64,000 nucleotides of DNA from Nocardia ignorata NBRC 108230 (GCF_001612905.1 NZ_BDBI01000009.1:1-64000); one strand, 5' to 3'; counted from the first letter of the stretch, positions 9,391 to 18,342 are shown. Program-made: numbers and translations. The notes: generated by a model from the letters alone, not told the origin.

Positions 9391-9490
9391 GTCACTCCCA
9401 GGGCTCGGCGGCTGCGATGCCGCAAATATGTGTTACTGAGAGTTGCATGTTTGTGTGGTCGTGCCAACGCTCCGAAAGGCAACACCGTCG

Positions 9491-9526
9491 AGGGCTTCGG
9501 TCCCTGGTGAGAAGGTCTTTGGGCCC
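9491..9526. promoter_or_regulatory. Paired DosR-box-like dyads between diiron oxygenase and nitroreductase
   Basis: AGGGCTTCGGTCCC (9491-9504; reverse complement GGGACCGAAGCCCT) and AGGTCTTTGGGCCC (9513-9526) each match 10 of 14 core DosR positions by eye. They are 22 bp apart, two helical turns, as in the doubled boxes of strongly DosR-controlled promoters. They lie between divergent starts at 9390 and 9682. Confidence 0.5.
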
Positions 9527-9681
9527 TGGGCGGTTCCGTAATGTCAGCGGATCGAATGTGGCCCGGTGCGGTACTCGGCGCACCGATATCGGTCCGAAGT
9601 CATCGCGGGCGGTGTCTTCGTGCTCTAACCGCGTCCCGGGGCGCGGTGGCACCGTGGGATACGCAGACGAAAGGACGATCA

Positions 9682-10614
9682 ATGGCCCCCGGAATGCCCG
9701 ACCGCCGCACCGTGATCGCGGCACTGACGCTCGCTGGGCGTGCGCCGTCCCGGCGCGATACCCAGCCGTGGCGGTGGCGGGTGACCGACGGTGCTGTCCA
9801 TCTGTACCTCGACCCGCTGTTCTCGCCGTACGCGACCGACCCGGATTCGCGCGACGCGGTGCTCAGCTGTGGCATGGCACTTCACCACCTGAATGTCGCC
9901 TTCGCGGCGGCTGGGTGGGCCACGGTGGTCCACCGGCTACCGGACGGGGCCCGACCCGAGCTGCTCGCATCGCTTCGGTTCGTGCCGCATCGCCCCACGA
10001 TGCTGGAGCGATCGCTACGCGAGGCGATCATCGAGCGACGCAGCGATCACCGCCCTTACCCGATGCGGCCGATACCCGTTGGGTACCTGAGCTTGTTCCG
10101 TGAGCGCGCGGCGGCATTGGGTGGCGTCGTGCGCCTTGTCTCCGACAGCGACCGTGAATGCCTCGCCGCCTACGCGGGCACGCCTCGCCCGAAGGTGCCC
10201 TGCGAAAGCCGGCCCGCGCTTGCTGTTCCGCGGGACCCGAGCGTGCACGGCGAGGGACTCATCGGGGATTCACCGCGTTGGTCGCCGTTCGAAACCGATT
10301 CCGTGCAGAGCCTGGACGGGGGATTCGTCGACTGTGCTGAGCTCTTCGTCGCCGGTACACCCACCGATGATGCGGAGTCGCGGCTGCGTGCGGGCGAGGC
10401 GATCAGTGCGGTGCTGCTGACCGCGACCAATATCGGTCTGGCCACGTGTTTGCTCGCCCAACCGCTCGAGTCGCTACGGAGCTTCTTCCGGACCGAAGCA
10501 GTGGGCGGCCCGCTGTTCCCCCAAGCGCTCTTCCGCGTGGGATGGGCACCGGATACCGACGAAGCACTGGAGATCCCGCCTCGTCGCCCGGTCGAGGACC
10601 TGATACTTCCCTAG
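9682..10614 (+). CDS. Acg-family nitroreductase-like protein
   Basis: The 310-residue protein belongs to the Acg (Rv2032) branch of the nitroreductase fold. N-terminal APSRRDTQPWRWRV is the hallmark of the family, followed by an RRSDHRPYPMRPI segment and a C-terminal flavin-fold half (GEAISAVLLTATNIGLATCLL). Acg proteins bind FMN but lack normal nitroreductase activity and are thought to store flavin in dormancy. The ATG at 9682 was chosen because AAAGGA precedes it; a longer frame exists upstream but crosses the DosR-like promoter region. It converges with a universal stress protein 21 bp away. Confidence 0.85.
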   Translation: MAPGMPDRRTVIAALTLAGRAPSRRDTQPWRWRVTDGAVHLYLDPLFSPYATDPDSRDAVLSCGMALHHLNVAFAAAGWATVVHRLPDGARPELLASLRFVPHRPTMLERSLREAIIERRSDHRPYPMRPIPVGYLSLFRERAAALGGVVRLVSDSDRECLAAYAGTPRPKVPCESRPALAVPRDPSVHGEGLIGDSPRWSPFETDSVQSLDGGFVDCAELFVAGTPTDDAESRLRAGEAISAVLLTATNIGLATCLLAQPLESLRSFFRTEAVGGPLFPQALFRVGWAPDTDEALEIPPRRPVEDLILP

Positions 10615-10635
10615 GGCGATTACTGACCCTGGTCC

Positions 10636-11556
10636 TCAGCGAATGCGTGGATGCACCACCATGACGGGGCAGCGAGCGCACTGGATCAGCGCACTCGTGG
10701 TCGAACCGAGCCGCAAACCATTGAACCCGCCGCGGCCTCGGTTGCCGAGGACCAGGAGCTGTGCCGACGACGACCACTCGATCAAATGGTGAGCCGGCCC
10801 CGACACGAAGGTCTCGCGTGTGACCGAGACGGCGGGGTACTTGTCCTGCCAACCGGCGAGCTGTTCGTCGATCAACTCCTGCGCGTCGGCACGGGCGCGA
10901 CCGTCGGTCAGAACGTCTGGTAGCCCGGCGAACCATCCGAACCGCAGGTCACTCCAGGAGTGCACGACGACCAAGTCGGTCCGGCGCTCGTCGGCCTCGG
11001 CGAAGGCGGCGGCCACCGCGGCGCGGCTGTGCTCGCTGTCGTCGACACCGACGACTACCGGTCCCGCGCCTGTGCTCGGCCGCACGGGAGCCGTGTCGCG
11101 CACCACGACCACCGAACCGTGTCCGTGCGCGGCGACAGCGAGAACGGTCGACCCGAAAAGCCCGCCGCCACCGAGGCCCACAGCGCCGACAGCCGTCGAG
11201 TGCGCGGTGGCGGATTCCTCGACCAGGACCGGCGCCGCGGTGCCGTCGACGATGGCGGTCTCGATGTCCAATGCCGGATCGATGGCTACCGCCTGCAGTT
11301 TCGCCGCACGGAGGCAGTCGGCACCGAATTCCCGCATCGCTTCGGTGACCGAGCTCAGCGGCAGGTCGTAGGGGTCGAGCAGGATATGCGCGGCAGTGAG
11401 ATCGGCGGCATGCACGATGCGCAGCGGTCGCGCGCTCGCGGCGGCGGCCTCGGCCGCCCAGCGGACCGCCAGCCCGGCGGCTTCCGATCCGTCGGTGCCG
11501 ACCACGATCGGTGCGACGGGCGAGCGCTGGTCGGCACCGGTCTGGTTCTCGGTCAT
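10636..11556 (-). CDS. Tandem universal stress protein (two UspA domains)
   Basis: This 306-residue protein has two UspA domains, about 15-150 and 160-305. Both begin with a strand plus VGxDGSE / VGVDDSE signature. The second ends with a complete ATP-binding glycine motif GNRGRGGFNGLRLGST. The first is glycine-rich but irregular (GAVGLGGGGLFGST). Tandem USPs of this length are typical DosR-regulon members in mycobacteria and bind ATP to modulate growth arrest. The ATG at 11556 follows GGGAAGGGACC; an upstream in-frame start at 11607 has no better ribosome site. Confidence 0.93.
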   Translation of the reverse strand: MTENQTGADQRSPVAPIVVGTDGSEAAGLAVRWAAEAAAASARPLRIVHAADLTAAHILLDPYDLPLSSVTEAMREFGADCLRAAKLQAVAIDPALDIETAIVDGTAAPVLVEESATAHSTAVGAVGLGGGGLFGSTVLAVAAHGHGSVVVVRDTAPVRPSTGAGPVVVGVDDSEHSRAAVAAAFAEADERRTDLVVVHSWSDLRFGWFAGLPDVLTDGRARADAQELIDEQLAGWQDKYPAVSVTRETFVSGPAHHLIEWSSSAQLLVLGNRGRGGFNGLRLGSTTSALIQCARCPVMVVHPRIR

Positions 11557-11647
11557 GTCTGGTCCCTTCCCGGGGTCGAGCTGTCGGCTGTCGTCGAGGT
11601 TCGGCACCGACTGTGCGATGCGGCGGCCGGGCGATCCAGAGGCAGGC

Positions 11648-12568
11648 TCAGTCGATCGTCTGTTCGGCCGCCAGGTCGCGGTTGGACAGCCGGAAGCGGA
11701 AACGCTCCATCGTGGTCGGATTCGACGGCTGTTCGGGGACTACGAGGACCGCGCACCGCGTGTGCTGGAGGGCCGAGTAGGTGGCTCCGCTCAGCAATGG
11801 CCAGAATTGTCTGCGCTGCCGGGTGGTGACAACCAATTGCGCTGTAGCAGAGAACTTCTCTATCGCGGTCCGGGCATGTCCGAAGTAGGTGACCAGCCTG
11901 GTCCGCACAGTGGGGAAGTCTCGTTCGTGCTCGGCCAGGAGCGCTTCGACGTGGTCCTCGAGTCGAGGCGTGGCTACCCGTGCGGTCGGTCGGGTGACCG
12001 TGACGACCAGCACCTCGCAGTGGCGTTCGGCGGCGGCACGCATCGCGGCCGACAGTGCCGGGGAGACGGCGCTGTCTGTGGCCGTGACGACCACCAGCAC
12101 CGGCCCGACCGCCGCAGCTGCGCTGGTCGGCGGCCGGATCACCGCGAGAGGACAATTCGAGGCCGCCGCGAGCGTGGTCGCCACGGAACCGAGCATCGAT
12201 CGGGTAATCGTGGCTCGGCACCCGCTACCGACGACTACCTCGCACGCGCGCGTCGACAAGCCGAGCAGTCTGGTTGCCGGATCCCCGGAGAGCACGACGG
12301 TGCTGATCGCCGGCGCCGGGGCCGACGAAGTCCGCGCCCATCGCTCGAGAACCGCGCGACGGGCGTTGTCCAGGATTTGTCCGCTCGCCGATACGGTGGC
12401 ATCGCGCTCGGCGACATGGACCAGCTGCAACGGTGCCTTCCGAGCGTCGGCGACCACCGCGGCCCACTGCGCCGCGCGGATCGCCGTTGATGAATCGTCG
12501 ACGCCGACGATCACGGGCGCGGATGTGGCCGGCTGCCGGTTGTGCTCGTCGGTGGTGATCTCGCTCAT
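11648..12568 (-). CDS. Tandem universal stress protein with degenerate second domain
   Basis: The 306-residue protein has two UspA folds. The first (about 18-150) starts VIVGVDDSSTA and ends with GSGCRATITRSMLGSV. The second (about 155-285) lacks the glycine-rich ATP loop: the corresponding stretch is VTTRQRRQFWPLLSGAT. Nucleotide binding by the C-terminal half is therefore doubtful. It lies upstream of the other tandem USP on the same strand (91 bp gap) and downstream of a DosR-like box. Confidence 0.88.
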   Translation of the reverse strand: MSEITTDEHNRQPATSAPVIVGVDDSSTAIRAAQWAAVVADARKAPLQLVHVAERDATVSASGQILDNARRAVLERWARTSSAPAPAISTVVLSGDPATRLLGLSTRACEVVVGSGCRATITRSMLGSVATTLAAASNCPLAVIRPPTSAAAAVGPVLVVVTATDSAVSPALSAAMRAAAERHCEVLVVTVTRPTARVATPRLEDHVEALLAEHERDFPTVRTRLVTYFGHARTAIEKFSATAQLVVTTRQRRQFWPLLSGATYSALQHTRCAVLVVPEQPSNPTTMERFRFRLSNRDLAAEQTID

Positions 12569-12625
12569 ATCCTCAGGGTGGCTGTCAGGCGCGACAACCG
12601 GCAGGGCAGCAGTGCCCGAACAGCC

Positions 12626-12639
12626 GGGACTTTCGGCAC
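12626..12639 (-). promoter_or_regulatory. DosR-box-like dyad upstream of the USP at 12568
   Basis: GGGACTTTCGGCAC matches 11 of 14 core DosR positions by eye, including all of the left half GGGACTTT. It is 58 bp upstream of the USP start codon and between that gene and the end of pfkB. Confidence 0.45.
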
Positions 12640-12662
12640 AGTGCCTCCGCTCGACGGCGGCG

Positions 12663-13643
12663 TCATCCGGTTGTCGAGCCGGTCGCCGGCACAGAGCGGA
12701 TCTGGGCAGCGAGTTTCTCCACGGTCGCGGACTCGAAGACGTCGGTACCCGGCAGCGTGACCGTGGCAGCCGCCGCGGCCACCCCGAGTACGCAGGCTTG
12801 TGCCACCTCGGCGCCCTCGGTCAGGCGTTGGGTGATCGCCGCGACCAGGCTGTCACCGGCACACGCGTCGCTACGTGGCGGCGCGGTGAGGGCCGGCGCC
12901 GCTATCACCTGGTGGCCGCCGCTGTCGGAGCACACCGCGCCGAGGGCGCCGACCGTGGTGATCGCGTACTCGCAGGCGCCACGCTCGAGCAGCAGAGCAT
13001 TGGCCGCGCAGGCGTCGTCGTACCCGGCGATCGGGCGACCGATCAAAGCAGCGGCTTCGACCCGATCCAGCCGCAACAGAAAGACGCGCTCGGCCAGCAT
13101 CGTCGTCAGCTGCGTGCCCGCGATGTCGGCGATCAGCGCGGCGCCCGCGGCGGCGACCTCGCGCGCCACCGCGGCGCCGAATCCCGCACTCAGGCCAGGC
13201 GTCGCGCTCCCCGACAGCACGAAATAGTCGCAATGCCGGACGGTTTCGGCGATCATCTCGAGACACTGCCGCTCCTCGGCGGCGGACAACGTCGGTCCCG
13301 CAGGTACGACGTGGTAGCTTCTGCCGGACTCCCGCTCCGCGACGACGAAGGCCTCACGCGTGTCCTCGCCGATCTCGATGGGAAGGTGCGCGATGCCTTC
13401 GTCGTCGAGCAGCCGATTCAACCGCGCGCCCACTTCTCGTCCCGCGGTGTGCAGGGCCAGGGCCGTACCGCCCAGACGACGCACACCGCGCGCCACATTG
13501 AGGCCACCGCCACCACCGCTGATCGAGCACAGTCGTGCACGTGACTTTCCCTCGGGCCGCAAGCACTCGACCTCGACAGAGAGGTCCACTGTGGGATTGA
13601 TGGTGAAGGTCGCGATCGGTACCGGATGCGTGATGGGGTCCAT
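12663..13643 (-). CDS. pfkB: PfkB-family sugar (fructose phosphate) kinase
   Basis: This 326-residue ribokinase-fold protein starts ATFTINPTVDLSVEV, as in 6-phosphofructokinase 2 / 1-phosphofructokinase. It has SGGGGGLNVARGVRRLGG for sugar binding and the C-terminal catalytic motif CAGDSLVAA, with the catalytic Asp in AGDS (the usual first Gly of GAGD is Cys). Rv2029c (pfkB) is a DosR-regulon gene in M. tuberculosis and has the same neighbours, Acg and USP. Position upstream of two USPs on the same strand supports that role: ATP-dependent glycolytic phosphorylation in non-growing cells. Confidence 0.9.
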   Translation of the reverse strand: MDPITHPVPIATFTINPTVDLSVEVECLRPEGKSRARLCSISGGGGGLNVARGVRRLGGTALALHTAGREVGARLNRLLDDEGIAHLPIEIGEDTREAFVVAERESGRSYHVVPAGPTLSAAEERQCLEMIAETVRHCDYFVLSGSATPGLSAGFGAAVAREVAAAGAALIADIAGTQLTTMLAERVFLLRLDRVEAAALIGRPIAGYDDACAANALLLERGACEYAITTVGALGAVCSDSGGHQVIAAPALTAPPRSDACAGDSLVAAITQRLTEGAEVAQACVLGVAAAAATVTLPGTDVFESATVEKLAAQIRSVPATGSTTG

Positions 13644-13771
13644 GGCGCCAGCATGTCGCGACAGGCGACGGTCCCGGCAGTGCCGAACGTCCTCGCCGGG
13701 CTCGCCGTTGGTCGCCTGCGTCCGCGGTCTCGAACAACGAAGGATCGGCTGCCGCGCGGTTCGACCCTATG

Positions 13772-14731
13772 TCAAGCTCGCGCCCGGTCCCGGGCGAGCG
13801 CCCGATCGCGCTGCTCCTCGAACCGGGGAATCTTGATCGTCGCCAGGTCGTCGAGGAAGCCGGCCAGGTGCTCCCTGGCCCGCTCGCCGCGCGCGGTGAA
13901 GTCGTTACGCTGGAAGACATTCCACTGCCGCAGAACGGGATTCAGTACCTCTTCCAGATGCTGACGCAGGTCGTAGACTCCATGCTTGGCCATCAGCACG
14001 CCGTGGCGGCGGAAGTCGGGCATACCGGCGCCGGGCATCTGGAAATTGCAGACGATGGTGTCGATCGCTTCGATCGCCTGGTCGGGTACGAGATCCAAAG
14101 CGGCCGCGCAGACGCTGCGATAGAAGATCATGTGCAGGTTCTCGTCGGCGGCGATCCGCTGCAGCATTCTGTCGGCGATGGCGTCGGCGCAGACCTTTCC
14201 GGTATTGCGATGGGTGACCCGAGTGGCCAGTTCCTGGAAACTGACGTAGGCCACCGAATACAGCAGGCCGGCGCCGCTGTCGAGTCCGGCCGCATCCGAC
14301 CCCGCCGTGAACCCGTTGGTCATGTGACTCATCCGTGCCGATTCGAGCCGAACGGGATCGACGCCTCGGGTGACCACCAGATAGTCACGGATCACCGTGC
14401 TGTGCCGCATCTCCTCTGCGGTCCACCGGCCGACCCAGGTGCCCCAGGCGCCGTCGCGGGAGAAGTTCTGGGAGATCTCGCGGTGATAGGACGGCAGGTT
14501 GTCCTCGGTGAGCAGATTGGTGATCATGGCCGCCTTGGCGACATCGCTGAGCGTGGATTGGTCGGGGTCCCAGTCGGTCCCGCCGAGCATGGCGAAGTTG
14601 CGCCCTTTGTCCCAGGGGATGTAGTCGTGCGGTTGCCAGTCCTTGCTCATGCCGAGATGACTGTTGAGACAGCTCTCGGCGACCGGTTCCAGTTCGTTGA
14701 GGATCTCTCGCTGTGTCAGGTCACGATGCAC
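13772..14731 (-). CDS. Acyl-[ACP] desaturase (DesA family)
   Basis: The 319-residue soluble diiron desaturase shows both iron-binding motifs, WTAEEMRHS (ExxH) and ADENLHMIFY, spaced as in stearoyl-ACP desaturases and mycobacterial DesA1/DesA2. It introduces a double bond in ACP-bound fatty or meromycolic chains using oxygen and ferredoxin. It is upstream of pfkB on the same strand but separated by 128 bp, so it may have its own promoter. The 246-bp region to the divergent membrane protein shows no convincing box. Confidence 0.93.
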   Translation of the reverse strand: MHRDLTQREILNELEPVAESCLNSHLGMSKDWQPHDYIPWDKGRNFAMLGGTDWDPDQSTLSDVAKAAMITNLLTEDNLPSYHREISQNFSRDGAWGTWVGRWTAEEMRHSTVIRDYLVVTRGVDPVRLESARMSHMTNGFTAGSDAAGLDSGAGLLYSVAYVSFQELATRVTHRNTGKVCADAIADRMLQRIAADENLHMIFYRSVCAAALDLVPDQAIEAIDTIVCNFQMPGAGMPDFRRHGVLMAKHGVYDLRQHLEEVLNPVLRQWNVFQRNDFTARGERAREHLAGFLDDLATIKIPRFEEQRDRALARDRARA

Positions 14732-14977
14732 GGCGGTCGTCTGCCCTTCTGCTCTGGACGAGATGGATGCCCGACGGTGGCGGCGGGCCGGTCGGGGCCG
14801 CCTTACCTCACCACCACGGCGTCGCTGGCTCGTAGAGCTGAAAGACCCACGGTGGAGGGGCTTCAGGCTCTACGCCTCGCTCTGCCGGTTTGGTCTCATC
14901 ACAACAACGACAGTCTCGCCGCGAAATCGCGGGTAGCTGAAAAGACTGTTGATCAGGGGTAATGGAGAGGAGTACCG

Positions 14978-15985
14978 GTGTCAGGTACAGCGTCCGACCG
15001 CGAGTTGATCGACCGCTATGTGTACGCGGTGCTCGCTCACATCCCGCGCGGGAGCCGCGGCACGGTCGCGGCCGAATTGCGCACCAGAATCGCCGAGGAG
15101 GTGCCCGCACGTCCCGTACGCGCGGTGCTTTCCGAGCTGGGGGCGCCCGAGGATCGAGCTCGGCACTTTCGCGGCGCGCCGCGCCAGCTGATCGGACCCC
15201 ACCTGTACGACACGTATCTGAGGGTCTTGTGGCCTGCTGTGCGGGCGATGGCGATTGTCGCGGGCGGTGTGAGTCTGCTGACGGCCGCCCTCGGCGGAGA
15301 AGCCGCGCCGACTGTCATCGATGTCCTCCGAGACGGTCTGACATCCGCGTTCGCCGGCGCCGTCTACGCGGCCTTCTGGGTGACGGTCGTCTTCGCGGGG
15401 ATCGAACGCGTCGCGCCGGGCACGGTCTTGTATACATGGCAACCGGACGACCTGCCCCCTGTGCCGCACGGGCGAGAGATCCCGCTCGGTGACGCCGTGG
15501 GTGATCTGGTTTTCGCGCTCATCGTGTTGACCGTCGTGTTGTGCTTCTTCCCGGCGCTGGCTCCGCCGTTTCTCGCGGACGTGGTGGGGGGATTGGACTC
15601 GGGTGTGGTGACGCGGCTGTTGCCCGCGGTGGTGGTGGTGGCCGTGTTGTGGATCGCGGTCGCCGGCGCGCAGCTGCTCGTCCGCGCGTGGACCTTACCG
15701 GTCACCGTACTGTCGATCGCGGCCGATCTGCTCGCCATCGCTACGGCGGCGGCAGTCCTGGTGCACCGGCCCTACTTCTCCGATGTCTTCCTCGCCGACC
15801 TGCGCGGCGAGGACGGTGATGTGGCCAGGGCTGTCGATATCGGCATCGGGATCGGTGCTGTCGCGGTGATTCTGGTCTGCGCCACCGCAATCGTCACAGC
15901 CGCGCGGCGGTATCTCGGCCATCGTCAGGGCGACCTGGACGGTGGTCGCCGAGCCGGTGGCTCGGTGCTCGATGTGCGGGTGTGA
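14978..15985 (+). CDS. HAAS-type multi-pass membrane protein
   Basis: The 335-residue protein has an N-terminal helical domain (residues 8-60: YVYAVLAHIPRG, ELRTRIAEEV) resembling the HAAS / DUF1700 sensor domain often found beside PadR regulators. It is followed by about seven hydrophobic segments from residue 85 onward. The GTG start follows GGAGAGGAG. No enzymatic motif is visible. Its 3' end overlaps a convergent membrane-protein gene by 92 bp. Function unknown; a membrane sensor or envelope role is only inference. Confidence 0.7.
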   Translation: MSGTASDRELIDRYVYAVLAHIPRGSRGTVAAELRTRIAEEVPARPVRAVLSELGAPEDRARHFRGAPRQLIGPHLYDTYLRVLWPAVRAMAIVAGGVSLLTAALGGEAAPTVIDVLRDGLTSAFAGAVYAAFWVTVVFAGIERVAPGTVLYTWQPDDLPPVPHGREIPLGDAVGDLVFALIVLTVVLCFFPALAPPFLADVVGGLDSGVVTRLLPAVVVVAVLWIAVAGAQLLVRAWTLPVTVLSIAADLLAIATAAAVLVHRPYFSDVFLADLRGEDGDVARAVDIGIGIGAVAVILVCATAIVTAARRYLGHRQGDLDGGRRAGGSVLDVRV

Positions 15986-16550
15986 CCGGGAGATACTCGG
16001 TCCAGTCGATCCGCGTGAGCATGACGACACCGGCGAGAAACGCGATCTGCACGGCAATGCCATAGGGCGTGGTGAGCGAGGAGGTCAGAGTTTCGCCGAG
16101 ACTGCGCTCGGCGACCTCGGCGGCGCTCATGTACAGCGAGAAACTCACTATCCTTCCCACGATATGCGCGGTGGTCAGCGGAAACAGGCGCAGACCCATC
16201 AGCCCGGCCGCCTCGAACATCTGCGCCGACGGTAGCGGAGAGACGAGAAAGACCCCGATCGTGGTGATTCTGCGGCCACGACGACCGGTGAGATAGTCAC
16301 TGGCGGCGCGGAGATTGGCTCTGCGCCGCGGGCCGAGACGGCCACCGGCGCGACGGGTGACGGCGGCGAGGACGTAACGCCCCGCACCCGAAGCGACAGC
16401 GGCGCACACGACGAGCGGGGCCGGGTCAAGGTTCCAGTTGAGCCCGAAGAACACCACGAGCAGCGCATTCGGTGGCCCGAACGCCGGCAGCAAGTTGACC
16501 GTGAACACGACGGCGACGACAAAGAGCAGGTGTGCCACCGTCGTGCTCAT
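15894..16550 (-). CDS. DedA/VTT-like integral membrane protein
   Basis: The 218-residue protein has about five transmembrane helices. The central segment FLVSPLPSAQMFEAAGLMGL resembles the re-entrant loop of the VTT/DedA (SNARE-associated Golgi) superfamily, whose members move lipids across membranes. The N-terminus has helices with FGPPNALLVVFFGL. Identification rests on this motif and hydropathy only. The start ATG overlaps the TGA of a possible 16-codon leader. The C-terminal 30 residues are basic and hydrophilic and overlap the convergent gene. Confidence 0.6.
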   Translation of the reverse strand: MSTTVAHLLFVVAVVFTVNLLPAFGPPNALLVVFFGLNWNLDPAPLVVCAAVASGAGRYVLAAVTRRAGGRLGPRRRANLRAASDYLTGRRGRRITTIGVFLVSPLPSAQMFEAAGLMGLRLFPLTTAHIVGRIVSFSLYMSAAEVAERSLGETLTSSLTTPYGIAVQIAFLAGVVMLTRIDWTEYLPVTPAHRAPSHRLGDHRPGRPDDGRDTAARL

Positions 16551-16597
16551 GACGGTGCTTTCGGCAAGGCACCGAGGGCGATGTCGGTGTCGGACAT
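16547..16597 (-). CDS. Possible 16-codon leader peptide coupled to the VTT-like gene
   Basis: The ATG at 16597 follows GGAAAGGACC. It gives MSDTDIALGALPKAPS and its TGA overlaps the ATG of the downstream membrane gene (ATGA). The arrangement suggests translational coupling rather than attenuation, because no repeated codon or hairpin is evident. It may be chance. Confidence 0.3.
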   Translation of the reverse strand: MSDTDIALGALPKAPS

Positions 16598-16650
16598 GGC
16601 GGTCCTTTCCGCTTGCGCGGGGCGACGGGTGGTGATCCGACGACGTGTCC

Positions 16651-16905
16651 TCAGCGTCGGGCGGCGAGCCTGCGCAGCCGCTCGTGTTCGAGAACGAATA
16701 CGGCGATGCTCCCGGTGAAGCTCAACGCCGTCGCGATCGCCCCGAGTGTGGTCCAGCCGCCGAACCCGTAGCCGGCCGCGGTCAATGTCGAGGCGAGCCC
16801 GACGATTCCGGTGAAGAAGAGCAGAATCCCGGGAATGTTGTACGGGTCGGCGAGGCTCTCGCCCGGCTTGCTGTGGTAGGCGGCGTTGGAAGTGCTGTCG
16901 CTCAC
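16651..16905 (-). CDS. Small two-helix membrane protein, 84 aa
   Basis: The GTG at 16905 has GGAGGA six bases upstream and is preferred to a longer version lacking a ribosome site. The protein has a polar N-terminus (SNAAYHSKPGESLADPYNIPG), then two hydrophobic helices (about 25-45 and 50-72) and a basic tail ERLRRLAARR, so the tail is probably cytoplasmic. No named family is recognised. It is divergent from the SHOCT gene and shares its promoter region. Confidence 0.7.
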   Translation of the reverse strand: MSDSTSNAAYHSKPGESLADPYNIPGILLFFTGIVGLASTLTAAGYGFGGWTTLGAIATALSFTGSIAVFVLEHERLRRLAARR

Positions 16906-16994
16906 GGTGATTCCTCCGATGTGTCTCATCAGACCTGGACATCGTTTCCGAGGTCTGTCGACACACTGTCTCTTCGCCGCCTGCCTCACCGTGA

Positions 16995-17008
16995 GAGGCG
17001 TTGGTCCC
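16995..17008. promoter_or_regulatory. DosR-like dyad in the 16905/17156 divergent region
   Basis: The reverse complement GGGACCAACGCCTC matches 10 of 14 core positions by eye. The left half is perfect and the right half poor. Supporting evidence is position only. Confidence 0.3.
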
Positions 17009-17155
17009 GAAGGGTTTCGACCAAGGTCATCTGGGGGCAATTGGTACTCCGCGATGGTGTCCGTCGGCCCTTACCCCGCCCGGTCCGAACGGGCCATGGT
17101 TGCACTGTCGGCACACCGCGATCTCGAGCGGTGTGAACACCGGAGGAGGCTTGAA

Positions 17156-17413
17156 ATGTACTGGTACGAGCATGATGTCAATGGGTGGGGTTACGTCTGG
17201 ATGGGCTTCGGAATGATCCTGTTCTGGGGTCTGCTGATGGCTGGGTTCCTGCTTGCCCTGCGGTACCTGTTCCGCGCGGACAGCGAACGCCGCGCGCACC
17301 CGGTACCGCCGGGCCCCGAGCACGTTCTGGCGGAACGCTTCGCCCGAGGAGAGATCGATGCGAAGGAGTACGCGGATCGGTTGTCGGTGTTGCGCTCGGT
17401 CACCCGGCAGTGA
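17156..17413 (+). CDS. SHOCT-domain small membrane protein, 85 aa
   Basis: The ATG at 17156 follows GGAGGAGG, so a longer open frame starting at 16886 is rejected. The protein has an aromatic N-terminus (MYWYEHDVNGWGYVWMG), one strong transmembrane helix (about 18-40) and a C-terminal SHOCT motif (AERFARGEIDAKEYADRL). SHOCT is a short oligomerisation-type domain found at the ends of membrane and stress proteins. It precedes the hibernation-factor gene by 161 bp. Confidence 0.8.
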   Translation: MYWYEHDVNGWGYVWMGFGMILFWGLLMAGFLLALRYLFRADSERRAHPVPPGPEHVLAERFARGEIDAKEYADRLSVLRSVTRQ

Positions 17414-17460
17414 TCCGTGGCAGCGTCCGATGCCACCCCGGCGTAATTCCTCGCATATCA

Positions 17461-17496
17461 GGGACAAGCGACCGTTCCGGCGAGGACCTTCGGCAC
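17461..17496 (+). promoter_or_regulatory. Two weak DosR-like boxes before the hibernation factor
   Basis: GGGACAAGCGACCG (17461-17474) and AGGACCTTCGGCAC (17483-17496) each match 9 of 14 core positions by eye and are 22 bp apart, the same spacing as at 9491 and at the hspX promoter. They lie 79-114 bp upstream of the start at 17575. Confidence 0.35.
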
Positions 17497-17574
17497 TTTC
17501 CCGGTTGCAGGCCCGGCGGTGAGTGTAGGGACGCTCGATGCCGACGTGGCTGCTGAGCGGAAAGGTCAGGCCTG

Positions 17575-18342
17575 GTGGTGCATTCGTCGGATATCTTGTC
17601 ACGATTTCTCCTTGTCCCCGGGGCGACGGTGAGCGTTCGTGGCGCCGTGCCCGGAGCCGATGTCGCGCGGTTGGGCACCACCGTCGGCCGCACCCTGCGA
17701 GATCACGGTGCCGACCGGCATGTGCGGATCCGGGTGAGCGGACCGAACGACGGCGACGGCCCACTGCTGGTGCAGGTGAACCTCGCGCTGGACGGCGTCG
17801 CGATCCGGATGCAGACGACGGCTCCCGCCGACCGCGTCGCCGACACGGTGGAGACGCGGCTGCGCAGGCAGATCGTGCATGCCCGACGATGGGCACCGCG
17901 CCCGTGGTCGACTGGATCGTCGGCGGGACCTTCGCTGCTCTTGCCGGGCCCGCTCGTCCGACGCAAACGGATCACGCCGCGAGTACTGTCCCCGGTCGCG
18001 GCGATCCGCACGATGGACGCACTCGACTACGATGTCCACCTCTTCACCGACAGCGAGACCGGCGAGGACTCGATCGTCTACCGCGGCGGTCCGTGGGGCT
18101 TGCGGCTTGCCCGGCAACACGATCTCCGGCCACCCGACGGGCTCTCGACGACAGGGCCGACCGTGCCGACGCTGCATGTACATCCGGCTCCGATACTCGA
18201 TGAACACACCGCCACAGCCAGGATCTGTGATCACCGCCTCCCGTTTCTCTTCTACAACGACCTGGCGTCGGGGCGGGGCGCGCTGCTGTACCGGCGATTC
18301 GACGGGGGACTCGCCTCGTTGTCGATCGTCGGCGACGGCTGA
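17575..18342 (+). CDS. rafH: Dormancy ribosome hibernation factor with two S30EA C-terminal domains (RafH/Rv0079 type)
   Basis: The 255-residue protein has an N-terminal HPF/RaiA-like region (about 15-100). Two copies of the S30EA C-terminal dimerisation domain follow. The first (about 140-185) contains [20 protein letters not shown] and EDSIVYRGG. The second (about 210-255) contains [21 protein letters not shown] doubled C-terminal domain is the layout of the DosR-controlled mycobacterial factor RafH and of Rv0079, which bind and stabilise 70S ribosomes in hypoxia. The start is one of two adjacent GTG codons; neither has a strong ribosome site. Neighbouring dormancy genes support the call. 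Confidence 0.8.
   Translation: MVHSSDILSRFLLVPGATVSVRGAVPGADVARLGTTVGRTLRDHGADRHVRIRVSGPNDGDGPLLVQVNLALDGVAIRMQTTAPADRVADTVETRLRRQIVHARRWAPRPWSTGSSAGPSLLLPGPLVRRKRITPRVLSPVAAIRTMDALDYDVHLFTDSETGEDSIVYRGGPWGLRLARQHDLRPPDGLSTTGPTVPTLHVHPAPILDEHTATARICDHRLPFLFYNDLASGRGALLYRRFDGGLASLSIVGDG

Noticed and set aside
11889..13544. 551-codon plus-strand frame spanning USP and pfkB
   Set aside because: Opposite strand of two well-supported genes, no recognisable motif.
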